A DNA stretch of 64,000 bases from Streptomyces sp. NBC_01571 (GTDB taxonomy: Bacteria; Actinomycetota; Actinomycetes; Streptomycetales; Streptomycetaceae): the NCBI RefSeq assembly GCF_026339875.1, contig NZ_JAPEPZ010000001.1, positions 4,526,001-4,590,000 of the forward strand. Direction: 5' to 3'. Positions 1 through 8,745 of the stretch are shown here, in pieces. A program made the translations under genes and the position numbers. The notes under the pieces were generated by a model, which was not told where the DNA came from, did not search any database, and was given only the letters and a program-made list of their open reading frames with translations. Each line of letters starts with the position of its first letter. Positions within the stretch are counted from its first letter, which is position 1.

Positions 1-136
1 AGCTCGCCGCGCGGATCGTCACGTCTCTGCGGGGCGAACACCAGCGCGCATGACCCCCTGAATGGGAACATGACGGCGCGGAGGGTGTCCCCGGGGTGTC
101 CCGGGGCGGCTCCGGGGAGTCTCGGGGGTCTTGACG

Positions 137-547
137 GTGAGCATGGACAAACGCCTGGAAGCCGGCTGGATCCAGCGGATCGCGTGGTCGGTGCTGGCCG
201 TGGGGTCACTGGGCCTGCTGGTCTGGGTGCCGTTCCTGTACGTGGCGATCCGCCGCGGCCGGGGTTCGGACTGGGGTGCCTTCGCCGCGTTCCTGCTGTA
301 CGAGCTGGTGACGCTGCCGTGGGCGACCACGCAGCAGAGCGACTCGGGTGATCCCGTCCTCGGCGTGGTCGCGCTGGTCAGCATCGGTATGGCCGTGGGC
401 ATGCTGCTGTTCGCCGTGTTCGACAAACGGCAGCCGAAGTACCGGGCGGTCGGCCGGGGTCCGGTGCCGGATCAGATGCGAGGACCCGTACCGGGCCCGG
501 CACAGGGACAGGGCGGTCCGGTGCAGGGCAACCCGTACCTCCGCTAG
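137..547 (+). CDS. small membrane protein, unknown function
   Basis: About 136 residues. Three hydrophobic stretches are visible: around residues 12-35 (the AWSVLAVGSLGLLVW region), 45-60 and 75-95. A hydrophilic Gly/Pro/Gln-rich C-terminal tail follows, probably cytoplasmic. I do not recognise the family. The start is uncertain: GTG at 137 has a GGGGG ribosome site eight bases upstream, while ATG at 143 is in the same frame but poorly spaced from any ribosome site. It converges on the M16-like gene, whose stop lies about 75 bases downstream. Composition is typical of the host. Confidence 0.6.
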   Translation: MSMDKRLEAGWIQRIAWSVLAVGSLGLLVWVPFLYVAIRRGRGSDWGAFAAFLLYELVTLPWATTQQSDSGDPVLGVVALVSIGMAVGMLLFAVFDKRQPKYRAVGRGPVPDQMRGPVPGPAQGQGGPVQGNPYLR

Positions 548-621
548 CCATCGAGCACGGGGCGGGCACCGGCGGACGTACGCCGCTGCCCGCCCGGTCG
601 GCGTCGGCCCCGCCCGGTGCC

Positions 622-2325
622 TCAGCCGCGCCGGGTGCCCCGCAGGACCCGTACGGCGGGCCAGGCCAGCAGCGCGCCGACACCCCAGAGGAAGACGGTG
701 AGCGCCGCCCATTCACCGATGCTGGTCTCCGGGTCCGAGAAGCCGAAGACGGTGTAGGCGAGCGCCACCAGCGACCACAGTCCCGCGAGGACGCCGAAGA
801 TGACGAGCAGCGCGGTCTGGCCGCCGGTACGCCGGGCCGGCGCCGCCTTCGCCGACGCACCGGTCCCCCCGCCCCCGCCCGCCTCCGGTCGCTGCTGCCG
901 CTGCCGGGGCGGCAGCCGGACCACCGTGCTCGGGTGCACCGCGGCGTCGATGGTCGCCATCGTGTGCGCGTCGATGCCGTTGAGCCCCGGCTCCACCTCC
1001 ACGGACAGACCGTCGTGGCCGATGAGCCTGCGCCCGCCGTCGGGCCAGTTCAGTACGGCCGCGCACGCGCGGTAGAGCACGGTGGCCGTCTGGCCGCCCG
1101 CCGTCACGCTGACGCCTTCGCTCCCGACGATCAGCGTGGAGCCGCCCGCCCGCGGGGAGCCGAACGTGGTCCCCGTGACCGCGTACGTCGAACCGGTCGG
1201 CGCCTGCGCGTACCCGGCCCAGTCGGCGCCGTGGCCCGCGGGTGCCTGCAACAGGGCGGTCCCCGCGGCCTCCAGCGCGACCCCGTACAGGTGCTGTGGA
1301 GTGATCGCCCACAGCTCGGACCGCAGCTCGTCGAACCCGCGCGGCGGCCGGTGGGCGAGGAGGTCCTCCGCCGCGCCGGGCAGCCTCCGTACCGCCGCGT
1401 CGGGTGCGGTCAGCGTCGCGTCGGCGCGGGCGCGTACGGCGTCCAGGTCGCCCTGCGCGATCCGGCCCGCCTGGACCGCCGCGAGGACGTCCACGAACCC
1501 GCCGAGCACCGCGTCCTGTTTCGCGGGCAGCGCGTCCGCGAAAGCGGTGACGACCGCGAAGCCGTCCCGTCGTGACGTGTAGTCGGTGGCCGCCGTGTAG
1601 GAGTAGCCGCCCTCCTGCCGCAGGGACCGGGACAACTCCCGTTCCAGCACGCCCGCGTACAGCCGGGCGGCGGTGCTGTCACCGACCACGCTGTCCAGCA
1701 GGACGCCGCCCTTGCCGTCGGAGAAGTAGGCGGGGGTCGTGGGCAGGGCCGAGGTGACGGCGGGCATCGGACGGCGGTGACCGGCGGGCAGCTTGAGCGA
1801 GAGCCCGGCCGGCAGGCGTTCCCCCGCGATCCACAGCACGGCGTTGTCCCGGGTGAACCAGGTCTGCGCCCAGTGCCCCAGGTCCTCCGGCCGCAGTTCC
1901 CGTACGCCCCACTCCGGGTAGCTGACCAGCCCGTACCCCTGCGCTCCGTAGCGCCACAGCGGCAGTTGACCGGGCTCCCGGCGCGCCTCCTCGGTGCGCA
2001 GGATCTCCTTCTCGGTCTCCAGCCGCTCCATGGGCAGGTCGGTCAGGGAGGCGCACACACCCTCCAGGTAGGCGACGATCTCGTGCTCGGCGCCCTCCGC
2101 GTGGAAGTGGGTGAACGCGCCCTTGGTCGCGCCGTTGAAGTGGTAGTCGGCGAGGCCCTGGCGGTGCAGGGCCAGGTGCTCGACCAGGTGCGTGATGCCG
2201 GACCGGGCGAGCGTCTCGTCGGCGACACCGACCCGGAAGACCAGTCCGGCGCGCATCGGCCCGGTGGCGTAGGCGAAGAGGGTCGGTATGCCGTCGACCT
2301 CGGTGGCGTGGATTGCCTGGCTCAT
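622..2325 (-). CDS. M16 (insulinase-like) peptidase with C-terminal membrane anchor
   Basis: 567 residues. The N-terminal half resembles the M16 metallopeptidase fold (mitochondrial processing peptidase, PqqL). It carries the inverted zinc motif HLVEH (H46, E49, H50), followed about 55-65 residues later by the glutamate-rich segment LETEKEILRTEE that would supply the third zinc ligand. This spacing is shorter than the roughly 70-76 residues usual in the family, so activity is uncertain. Unlike ordinary M16 enzymes, the C-terminus has two hydrophobic helices (about residues 500-525 and 535-558) ending in a basic tail, which suggests a membrane-tethered protein. It starts four bases after the stop of the TPR-like gene (2330-3283) on the same strand, so the two form an operon. 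Substrate unknown. Confidence 0.75.
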   Translation of the reverse strand: MSQAIHATEVDGIPTLFAYATGPMRAGLVFRVGVADETLARSGITHLVEHLALHRQGLADYHFNGATKGAFTHFHAEGAEHEIVAYLEGVCASLTDLPMERLETEKEILRTEEARREPGQLPLWRYGAQGYGLVSYPEWGVRELRPEDLGHWAQTWFTRDNAVLWIAGERLPAGLSLKLPAGHRRPMPAVTSALPTTPAYFSDGKGGVLLDSVVGDSTAARLYAGVLERELSRSLRQEGGYSYTAATDYTSRRDGFAVVTAFADALPAKQDAVLGGFVDVLAAVQAGRIAQGDLDAVRARADATLTAPDAAVRRLPGAAEDLLAHRPPRGFDELRSELWAITPQHLYGVALEAAGTALLQAPAGHGADWAGYAQAPTGSTYAVTGTTFGSPRAGGSTLIVGSEGVSVTAGGQTATVLYRACAAVLNWPDGGRRLIGHDGLSVEVEPGLNGIDAHTMATIDAAVHPSTVVRLPPRQRQQRPEAGGGGGTGASAKAAPARRTGGQTALLVIFGVLAGLWSLVALAYTVFGFSDPETSIGEWAALTVFLWGVGALLAWPAVRVLRGTRRG

Positions 2326-2329
2326 CTGC

Positions 2330-3283
2330 TCAGCCTCTCGCGAGCGCGGCGGAACGGTGTTTGACGTAGGCGTCCGCCGGCTCCCCGAGGTAGGTCCAGG
2401 GGTACTCGGTGGCCAGGTTGCCCAGCGCGCGGAAGTGCGCGGCGGCGCGGGCGGTGTCCCCCATCAGCGAGAAGAGCGCGGCGAAGTTGCCCTGCACGGT
2501 GACCCAGCCGTACGCCGGCCGGTAGTGCGGGTGCAGCACGGACCGTTCGGCGGCCTCCACGAGTTCGGAACGGACGTGGGCCTGGCGCAGATACCCCGTC
2601 CGTTCCTGCCCGGCGGGCAGGTCGAGCCAGCGCTCCAGGTGCATCTCCGCCACCAGGCCGCCGCTGAGCGTCCCTTCGGGCGCGTTCAGCAGGCACTCGC
2701 GGGCGAAGCCGTGCGCCGCCTCCCAACTGCCGCTCCACTTGGGGCACAACTGCTGGAGCAGCCGGGTCTGTCCGCTGTAGTGGTGCGGGTGGTGGGCGGC
2801 CAGCCGGTCGTAGCGGCGCCGTGCCTCGTTCTGCCCGAGTTGCAGCCCCATGGCCGTGGTCAGGCGCGACGCCCACGCAGCGTCGTGGGTCGGGTCGAGA
2901 GCGGTGGCCCGGATGAGCAGTTGCTCGGCCTGCCGCAGGTGCGCGCGCAGCCCCGCGAACTGCTCGCGGCTGACGTTCTCGGCGCGCGCGCTGGTCCGGA
3001 TCTCCCAGCCCAACATCACCTCACGCGTCCCGAGCAGCGTCAGGGCCAGTACGTCGTCGGGGGCGGCGGCGACCAGTTCGCGCAGCGGGTGTTCCACCCC
3101 GGGGATGTCGGCGATCACACCGACGAGGAACGACCGGTTGACGCCCTGCGGGAGCCCGTCCGCGTACTGCCTGATCCCGGCCCAGTCCCGCGCGGCGACG
3201 GCCTGCCGCAGCGAGCCCGCCTCGGGAAAGGCCGAGGCGAGCTCGAAGTCGGGGGGTGGGAGGGGTGGTGCATCGGGTGACAT
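2330..3283 (-). CDS. TPR-like hypothetical protein, partner of the M16 peptidase
   Basis: 317 residues from the ATG at 3283, which begins MSPDAPPLPPPD. An in-frame extension to 3346 reads into low-quality sequence and is less likely. The protein is alpha-helical and alanine/leucine-rich, with repeated helix pairs such as LRQAEQLLIRATALDPTHDAAW and TARAAAHFRALGNLA that look like tetratricopeptide units. No catalytic motif or signal peptide was seen. It is the first gene of a two-gene operon with the membrane M16 peptidase, so a scaffold or adaptor role for that enzyme is a reasonable inference. I do not recognise a named family. Confidence 0.7.
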   Translation of the reverse strand: MSPDAPPLPPPDFELASAFPEAGSLRQAVAARDWAGIRQYADGLPQGVNRSFLVGVIADIPGVEHPLRELVAAAPDDVLALTLLGTREVMLGWEIRTSARAENVSREQFAGLRAHLRQAEQLLIRATALDPTHDAAWASRLTTAMGLQLGQNEARRRYDRLAAHHPHHYSGQTRLLQQLCPKWSGSWEAAHGFARECLLNAPEGTLSGGLVAEMHLERWLDLPAGQERTGYLRQAHVRSELVEAAERSVLHPHYRPAYGWVTVQGNFAALFSLMGDTARAAAHFRALGNLATEYPWTYLGEPADAYVKHRSAALARG

Positions 3284-3428
3284 GGCGCGGATCTTAAGCG
3301 AGCGCTGTGACAACGGGGCAAGTGGATACCCGGTGCGTAATTCCACGGCGTGTGAGGGACTTAGACGGGTAAGGGTTCACGATTCGTAAGTTCCCCTGCC
3401 TCACGGGGTCCCCGGGGTATCCGAGGGC

Positions 3429-3457
3429 TACACACGTTCCCCCGGCGGCTATATACT
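3429..3457 (+). promoter_or_regulatory. candidate promoter, TACACA-17-TATACT
   Basis: TACACA at 3429-3434 and TATACT at 3452-3457 are spaced by 17 bases. This is close to the vegetative HrdB consensus and stands out in a GC-rich background. It would start transcription near 3464 and leave an untranslated leader of about 165 bases before the GTG at 3632. The last 80 bases of that leader are unusually pyrimidine-rich. The 348-base stretch 3284-3631 otherwise holds only the 5' region of the divergent TPR-like gene. Confidence 0.45.
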
Positions 3458-3631
3458 CCGCCTGGCAAATCTGCCGTGCCGCGCTCGAATGCATCCCCCG
3501 TTCGACAGCGCGCCCCCACGCACTCGCTCACTCGCCCGTCGGCATCGCCGTGCGTTCTTTTGCTCTGCCATTGCGCTTTCTTTGCGCGGCTTTTCCCTTT
3601 CCCTTTCTTTCCCGAATACCAAGGAGCCCCC

Positions 3632-4075
3632 GTGTCCCTCAACTCACGCCGCCGACGTCAACTGCTGGAGGCCACGGGACCGTTGCTGCTCCAGGGGGAA
3701 CGGGTCGAACTCGCCACGCTGGCGGCGGTCGGCACGGTGTCCGTGCGCAGGCAGGTCCTGACCGCGGCGGTGGTCGGCGTGCTCAGCGCCGGAACGGTGA
3801 CGGCCACGGTCAGGCCGCGTCCGCTGTACATCGCCCTGACCGACCAGCGTCTGCTGTTCTTCGACGGGAACAACGGCGGAAAGCCCGGCAAGCTCCTGAT
3901 GAACCTCCCCCGCCCCTATGTCTCCGTCGGCGCCACGAAGAAGGGCCTCTTCGGCCTCACCCTGACCACCCGACTGTCCGTCGTGGAACAGGAACAGGGC
4001 CTCAAGCTGACCTTCCCCGTCCAGCACCGCGCGGACGGCCACGAGTTCGTGTCCCTTCTCCCCGTCACGCACTGA
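3632..4075 (+). CDS. conserved hypothetical, possible PH-like fold
   Basis: 147 residues starting at the GTG at 3632, chosen because AAGGAG lies at 3621-3626. An in-frame upstream extension is Pro/Phe-rich leader sequence and is not convincing. One hydrophobic segment (about residues 30-50, TAAVVGVLSAGTVTATV) is followed by a beta-rich part containing the pattern IALTDQRLLFFDG and GKLLMNLPRPYVSV. That pattern recalls bacterial PH-like or TerB-like domains of the 'T-x-x-R-L' type. This resemblance is by eye only. No neighbours on the same strand suggest an operon. Confidence 0.6.
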   Translation: MSLNSRRRRQLLEATGPLLLQGERVELATLAAVGTVSVRRQVLTAAVVGVLSAGTVTATVRPRPLYIALTDQRLLFFDGNNGGKPGKLLMNLPRPYVSVGATKKGLFGLTLTTRLSVVEQEQGLKLTFPVQHRADGHEFVSLLPVTH

Positions 4076-4382
4076 CACCCGGGCTCCTGTTCCGACGAGG
4101 GGCGGCGTCGAACGGATCGACCGGCGTCCGCCTTTCCCGTCCTTCTCGGCCATGGGCGACTCCAGTTCGCACCGGAGCAGTTCCCGGCCTCACGCGTCCG
4201 CGTCATGACATACGAGAACAGCCCGCGTCCACTGTCGGGGCCGACACCGCTCGCGGAAGAGAACTCATCCACACATCAGGCCGGTTGGGGAAATACCGGA
4301 TCGCCTTGGCCAGGGTGGAGGAAGCCGCCCGGCGCTCATCCCGCGACCGACCGGGACAGCGCGCACCCCGCTCGGCCGGCAC
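4076..4382. other. 307-bp convergent gap without a gene
   Basis: This lies between the stop of the 3632 gene and the stop of the marR-type gene. No reading frame with convincing start and codon usage, no strong hairpin and no repeat was seen. A somewhat A-rich stretch at 4250-4310 may be decayed coding sequence, but nothing recognisable remains. Confidence 0.4.
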
Positions 4383-4871
4383 TCACACAGCGCCGCCACC
4401 GAGCCCGTCACCGGTCCGAGCGGCGCGCAGGACCTTCGCGCTCAGGGCGCGGATCCGGGCGTGATCGGTGGGCGTCAGTGACGAGGTGAGGGCGGCGACC
4501 CGCTCGTCCATCTCGGCGGTGCACCGGTCGGTGAGCTCCCGGCCGAGCGGGGTGAGGGCGACCAGGACGGCACGGCCGTCGTGGGGCGACGGCTCCCGCC
4601 GGACCAGGCCGCGCTTCTCGGCACGGGTGACCAGGCCGGTCATCGAGGACTTGTCCAGGTCCAGATGTCGAGCGAGTTCGAGCATGCCGGGGCGGCGGTC
4701 GCGCAGGATGCCGAGGAGCCGGGCCTGGATGAGGGAGAGGTCGTGCTCGGCCGCGATACCCGCCAGCACGCCTTGGACCAGGAACGACAGCTGAACCAGG
4801 GCGTCCACGGTGCCCTGCGGTTCGTCTGCGGCCCGAGCGCCCGTCGTGGCCGGGGTGTGAGTGGAGGTCAT
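4383..4871 (-). CDS. MarR-family transcriptional regulator
   Basis: 162 residues. The winged helix-turn-helix is clear: the recognition region LELARHLDLDKSSMTGLVTRAEKRGLV is followed by the wing RREPSPHDGRAVLVALTPLGREL, the standard MarR pattern with its Asp-x-Arg core. N- and C-terminal helices would form the dimer interface. It is divergent from an MDR-type oxidoreductase at 5018, and the 146-base gap contains three copies of a 17-bp direct repeat. By the usual MarR arrangement it probably represses both itself and the oxidoreductase, releasing DNA on binding a phenolic or electrophilic ligand or on cysteine oxidation. The protein has one cysteine (in DRCTAEM). Ligand unknown. Confidence 0.9.
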   Translation of the reverse strand: MTSTHTPATTGARAADEPQGTVDALVQLSFLVQGVLAGIAAEHDLSLIQARLLGILRDRRPGMLELARHLDLDKSSMTGLVTRAEKRGLVRREPSPHDGRAVLVALTPLGRELTDRCTAEMDERVAALTSSLTPTDHARIRALSAKVLRAARTGDGLGGGAV

Positions 4872-4904
4872 GGCGCCTTCCTCTGTTCGCCGCCGCGCGG
4901 CCTG

Positions 4905-4984
4905 GTACGTGACACAAACTACCTTGACCTAGTACGCGCCGCAAACTATCGTCGTGGCCGACAGGTAGTACGTGCCACAAACCA
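4905..4984. promoter_or_regulatory. three 17-bp direct repeats, candidate MarR operators
   Basis: Copies start at 4905 (GTACGTGACACAAACTA), 4932 (GTACGCGCCGCAAACTA) and 4968 (GTACGTGCCACAAACCA). The consensus is GTACGTGCCACAAACTA. They sit in the divergent gap between the MarR gene and the oxidoreductase. The middle copy covers the spacer and the start of the -10 of the candidate forward promoter, so occupancy should block transcription. They are direct rather than inverted repeats, which is not the usual MarR palindrome. Confidence 0.6.
4924..4952 (+). promoter_or_regulatory. candidate promoter of the oxidoreductase, TTGACC-17-TATCGT
   Basis: TTGACC at 4924-4929 and TATCGT at 4947-4952 are spaced by 17 bases, giving a predicted start near 4959 and a leader of about 60 bases to the ATG at 5018. 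Confidence 0.5.
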
Positions 4985-5017
4985 CTTGCGCGCTCATCAG
5001 GTCCCGGGAGGCCAGCC

Positions 5018-6001
5018 ATGCATGCCGCCGTAGTCCACTCCTTCGACGCCCCGCCGCGCTACGACACCGTCGACACCCCTCGCCCCGAGGGGGACCACGA
5101 GGTCCTGGTGGACGTCCTGGCCGCCGGCCTCCACCCCCGCGTACGCTCCGGCGCCGACGGCACCCACTACACCTCCACCGACGCCCTGCCCCTCGTCCCC
5201 GGCATCGACGGAGTCGGCCGCACCCCGCAGGGCGAGCTGCTCTACTTCGTCGCACCGGACACCGCCCTGGGCACCATGGCGGAGCACGCCGTGGTGGACC
5301 GCCGCCGCGCCATCACGCTCCCGGACGGCACCGACCCGGTCGCGGTGGCCGCCGCGATGAACCCCGCGATGTCGTCCTGGGTCGCCCTGCGCCGCCGCGT
5401 CACCCTCCCGCCCGACGCCAAGGTCCTGATCCTGGGCGCGACCGGGAACTCCGGACAGCTCGCCGTCCAGATCGCCAGACACCTCGGCGCCGCCCACGTC
5501 GTAGCCGCCGGCCGCGACCCCGAACGTCTCGCCCTGCTGCCCGGCCTGGGCGCGGACGAGACGGTCTCCCTGCTGGGCGACCCCAAGCAGATCGCCGACG
5601 ACCTCGGCCGGACCGCCGGCGACGCGGATGTCGTCGTCGACTACCTGTGGGGCCCGGCCACCGAACAGGCCATGCCGGCCGTACTCACCGCCCGCCCCGA
5701 CCGCGCCAAGGCGCTGGCCTGGATCCAGATCGGCTCCATGGCCGGGGCGGAGATCACCCTGCCGTCGGCCCTGCTGCGCGCCGCGAACCTGAACCTCATG
5801 GGCAGCGGGCAGGGCTCGGTCACCACGGCCGGAATCCTCGCCGAACTCCCCGCCCTGGCACGGGAGATCACGTCCGGCACCCTGACCGTCACCCCTCTCC
5901 CCCTCCCCCTCTCCGAGGTCGAACGGGCCTGGACCACCCCCACGGCTCCCGGCCAACGCGTCGTGCTGACCCCGGGCGGCCGACCCGCTTCCTCACAGTG
6001 A
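5018..6001 (+). CDS. MDR-family zinc-independent alcohol dehydrogenase / quinone oxidoreductase
   Basis: 327 residues of the medium-chain dehydrogenase/reductase superfamily. The N-terminal GroES-like part contains LPLVPGIDGVGR, and the NAD(P)-binding Rossmann part has the loop LGATGNSGQLAVQIARHLGA (about residues 145-165). The catalytic and structural zinc cysteines of true alcohol dehydrogenases are absent, which places it with NADPH-dependent quinone or enoyl reductases. It would reduce quinones or alpha,beta-unsaturated carbonyls in the cytoplasm. GGGAGG precedes the ATG. It is divergent from a MarR regulator, the usual arrangement for an inducible detoxification enzyme. Substrate cannot be read from sequence. 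Confidence 0.85.
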   Translation: MHAAVVHSFDAPPRYDTVDTPRPEGDHEVLVDVLAAGLHPRVRSGADGTHYTSTDALPLVPGIDGVGRTPQGELLYFVAPDTALGTMAEHAVVDRRRAITLPDGTDPVAVAAAMNPAMSSWVALRRRVTLPPDAKVLILGATGNSGQLAVQIARHLGAAHVVAAGRDPERLALLPGLGADETVSLLGDPKQIADDLGRTAGDADVVVDYLWGPATEQAMPAVLTARPDRAKALAWIQIGSMAGAEITLPSALLRAANLNLMGSGQGSVTTAGILAELPALAREITSGTLTVTPLPLPLSEVERAWTTPTAPGQRVVLTPGGRPASSQ

Positions 6002-6073
6002 CATCGGCGAAGCCATGGTCCGTGTACGTCGCGATCACCCCGCGGTACTCCCCGCCGGAGCGCAGACCCTGAG

Positions 6074-6424
6074 AATCAATTTGAAGCCGAGGCCAGCCGG
6101 AACGCCCTCCCCGCGGAGGCCCGCGCCCAGGTCGACGCCGCCCGCGCCGAACTGGTCACCGCCAAGGACCCGTACTTCCGCGGCATCGACAGCGACCGCG
6201 GCCTACCGGCCGACATGAGCGTCGAACCCGTCCAGTCCACCCGCCCCGGCGGTGAGCACGTCATCTACGTCGGTCGCGGGCGCGGATGGCTGTGGTACCA
6301 CCTCGCCCCTCGCCCGACCGACCCTCAGATCGTGATAGGGCCGCCCTGCCACTGCTCTGCACCGGTCCCTCTCCTGGACACCACTCCCACTGTCAGGGGT
6401 GATCGGTATGGTCGCCGCACTTGA
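6074..6424 (+). pseudogene. 5'-truncated remnant of a Streptomyces hypothetical gene
   Basis: The reading frame from 6074 gives an Ala/Glu-rich helix (EAEASRNALPAEARAQVDAA) followed by DPYFRGIDSDRGLPAD and GGEHVIYVGRGRGWLWYHLAP. Codon usage is good, but there is no start codon at the beginning and no ribosome site. The first visible ATG, at 6215, would cut the conserved block in half. The last 35 residues are frame run-on. It looks like the C-terminal half of a gene whose 5' part was lost just after the oxidoreductase. Function unknown. Confidence 0.45.
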
Positions 6425-6443
6425 TCAGCTGAGGAGCCCCGAC

Positions 6444-8309
6444 ATGAAATCTCCGGCCGAACTGGACGGCGTCCCGTGGTCCGCCCTGACCCACGCCTAC
6501 GGCTCCGCCGAGGACGTGCCCGAGCTGATCAGGGCGCTCTACCAAGGCGACGAAGAGACGGCCGACGAGGCGATCTACGAGCTCTACGGCAACATCCACC
6601 ACCAGGGAACCGTCTACCCGGCTTCGGCACCCGCCGTCCCCTTCCTCGCCCACGCCGTGCATCACGCGTCGGGCGGACGTGAAGAACTGCTGGTACTGCT
6701 CGCCACCCTCGCCGACCACGACCCGGCGGACACCGAGTTGCCGCACTGGCCGCGCAGTTCGGCCGCCGCCATCTGTGCCGAGCTCTGCGACGTGATCCCT
6801 GATCTGCTGCCGTGCCTCGGGGATCCCGAGCGTGGGGTACGCCGGGCGGCGCTCCGAGTCGTCGCGGCCGTCGCCGAGTTGCTCCCGCACAGGACGGGGG
6901 CCCTGGCCGCCGAGCAGATCGACGCGCTCTACGCCGACGATCCCGTCCCAGCGGTGCGGGCTGACGCGCTGATCGTCCTCGATCGGTTCGGCCGGCTGCT
7001 GAAGCCCCTCGACAGCCCGCTGCCCGAGATCAGGCTCGCCGGGGCCCTGTTGGCCGCCGAACGGTCCGGGCCGCCGTATCCGGCCGAGCTCGTGGAGGTC
7101 ATCGCCGAGGACGGCGCCGAACCCGACCCCGGGGACGACGACTTCCCGTGGTCGGGCACCAGCACCCAGGACGAGCGGCTCATCCGCCTGCTCACCCGGG
7201 ACCCGGACGCCGCCCTCGCTGTGGCCGCCCGTTGGATCGCGGCCGAAGACCTCGGCTCACGCGGTTCCTGGCTGGCCCAGAAGACCGCCGAGACCTGGCG
7301 CGACCAGGAGCGCGAAGTCCTGAATCTCCTGCTGGCCGCCCTGCCCCGACAGAGGGACACCGTCGCCCTCGCCGCCCGCCTCCGTACGATCGGTCACTGG
7401 ATCGGCCACCTGCCCGAACCGGACGTCGGCCTCCGGGACGCGCTCCACCGGTACGCCGGTGCCGACGACGAGACGGCCGCAGCGGCTCTCCTCGCCCTGG
7501 TCCACTGCCGCGACCCCCGTGCCCTGGAACTGGTGGTGCACCGCCCCAGTGCCCAGCTGCTGGAAGCGGCGGCGCGACACTTCCCCGAAGCGGCCGGCCA
7601 ACTCATCCCCGTGATCCGCCACGAGCTGGCCGCGGGCGCCACCGGGAACGCGGGCATCGACCTCGTCAGCGCACTGGCACCCTTCGGCGCCGCCGCCCGC
7701 GAAGCCCTGCCCGAACTGGTCGACTGCCTCAGGACCCGTCGCGCGGCCATCGTCGCCGCCCGCCGGATCGGGCTCAACGGCATACGGACGCCGGAGATCA
7801 CCGACCTGCTGCGCGACGCCACGCGGAGCACCGACTCCTCGCTGAGGGCCGCGGCAGCCGTGGCCCACCACCAGCTGACCGGTGACACCGACACGGCACT
7901 TCGCACTTTCAAGGAGCTGCTTTCGGGCCGGGGCCGGATCCACTGGTACCTGAGCAGCCTGGAGCCCCTGGGGAGCGCCGCCGCTCCGCTGCTGCCCCTC
8001 ATCGAGCCTCGGCTGGAGGCCGGCCACGAATGGACGCGGATGGCGGCCGCCGAGGCCCACCACTGGATCACCGGGTCCCCGGACCGCGCCGTCCCCGTCC
8101 TCGCCGAGCTGGTCGAACCCACCCCGGTCGGCCTCCGCGCCCTCAAGGCCCTCGCCGCCATCGGCCAGATCCCGGAGGACCTCCGCCCCACCCTGAGTTC
8201 CTTCGTCTCCTCCCCGCTCCGCCTGCTCAGCGACTCACACCTGTCGGGCGACGGCCATCCGGACGAGGAACTCCGCGCCCTGTCGCGCGGGTTGCTCGCC
8301 ACGGACTGA
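6444..8309 (+). CDS. HEAT-repeat protein
   Basis: 621 residues starting at the ATG at 6444, chosen because GAGGAG lies at 6431-6436. Earlier in-frame starts (GTG 6399, ATG 6408) have weaker sites. The whole protein is a chain of helix pairs of 30-35 residues with the HEAT pattern, for example DPERGVRRAALRVVAAVAELL, DPVPAVRADALIVLDRFG and DSSLRAAAAVAHHQLTG. This gives an extended solenoid expected to bind proteins or nucleic acid. No catalytic domain, signal peptide or membrane segment was seen. Many actinomycetes carry such paralogous cytoplasmic HEAT proteins of unknown function. It is monocistronic. Confidence 0.75.
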   Translation: MKSPAELDGVPWSALTHAYGSAEDVPELIRALYQGDEETADEAIYELYGNIHHQGTVYPASAPAVPFLAHAVHHASGGREELLVLLATLADHDPADTELPHWPRSSAAAICAELCDVIPDLLPCLGDPERGVRRAALRVVAAVAELLPHRTGALAAEQIDALYADDPVPAVRADALIVLDRFGRLLKPLDSPLPEIRLAGALLAAERSGPPYPAELVEVIAEDGAEPDPGDDDFPWSGTSTQDERLIRLLTRDPDAALAVAARWIAAEDLGSRGSWLAQKTAETWRDQEREVLNLLLAALPRQRDTVALAARLRTIGHWIGHLPEPDVGLRDALHRYAGADDETAAAALLALVHCRDPRALELVVHRPSAQLLEAAARHFPEAAGQLIPVIRHELAAGATGNAGIDLVSALAPFGAAAREALPELVDCLRTRRAAIVAARRIGLNGIRTPEITDLLRDATRSTDSSLRAAAAVAHHQLTGDTDTALRTFKELLSGRGRIHWYLSSLEPLGSAAAPLLPLIEPRLEAGHEWTRMAAAEAHHWITGSPDRAVPVLAELVEPTPVGLRALKALAAIGQIPEDLRPTLSSFVSSPLRLLSDSHLSGDGHPDEELRALSRGLLATD

Positions 8310-8740
8310 CCAGCCGGCAGCGACGGTCCGGGACCCACCGCACTCGCGTCCGCGTCCGGCGGGGGGCCGTCCGCCCTTCTCACGCGTGCGCAGCCATGCC
8401 CGGCCCGGCGTGTCCCTCACCGTCCCCTATATGTCCGGTCCAGCGAAAAATTCTCAGCCGTTCAACTCCCCGCCGGAATCGGCCGAGATCGGCAGATCAT
8501 CCCCACCAGCCCTGGAAATCGAGGCTTGCGGGCCACCACTTCCGATCACGACGACAGCATCCGAACCCGGACAGGGTCCCCGGAGCGCGGGTTCACCGTG
8601 GTGTGCCGACGACAGCAGCGGCGGCGGCAGAGACGAGGCGGTCAGGGCCCCGAGGGAGGAACGGGGCCGCCTCCAGGAACGCGTAGGGCTCTCCCTCGGC
8701 ACAGAACTCGCCGAAGGGGCCGTTGTGATAGGCAGGTCGC
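8310..8740. other. 431-bp gap with a decayed coding fragment
   Basis: This lies between the HEAT gene and the nucleotidyltransferase gene. No intact gene was found. The first 280 bases show no convincing codon pattern. The right-hand 150 bases read well on the minus strand and are listed separately as a remnant. Confidence 0.4.
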
Positions 8741-8745
8741 GTGAT
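8593..8745 (-). pseudogene. gene fragment (about 50 codons) of unknown origin
   Basis: The minus-strand frame ending at 8593 reads AYHNGPFGEFCAEGEPYAFL and onward, with nearly uniform G/C third positions and a proper stop. It has no start before it runs into the antisense of the nucleotidyltransferase gene. This suggests a 3' gene remnant truncated at about 8745. The family is not recognised, and chance GC-driven coding-likeness cannot be excluded. Confidence 0.3.
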
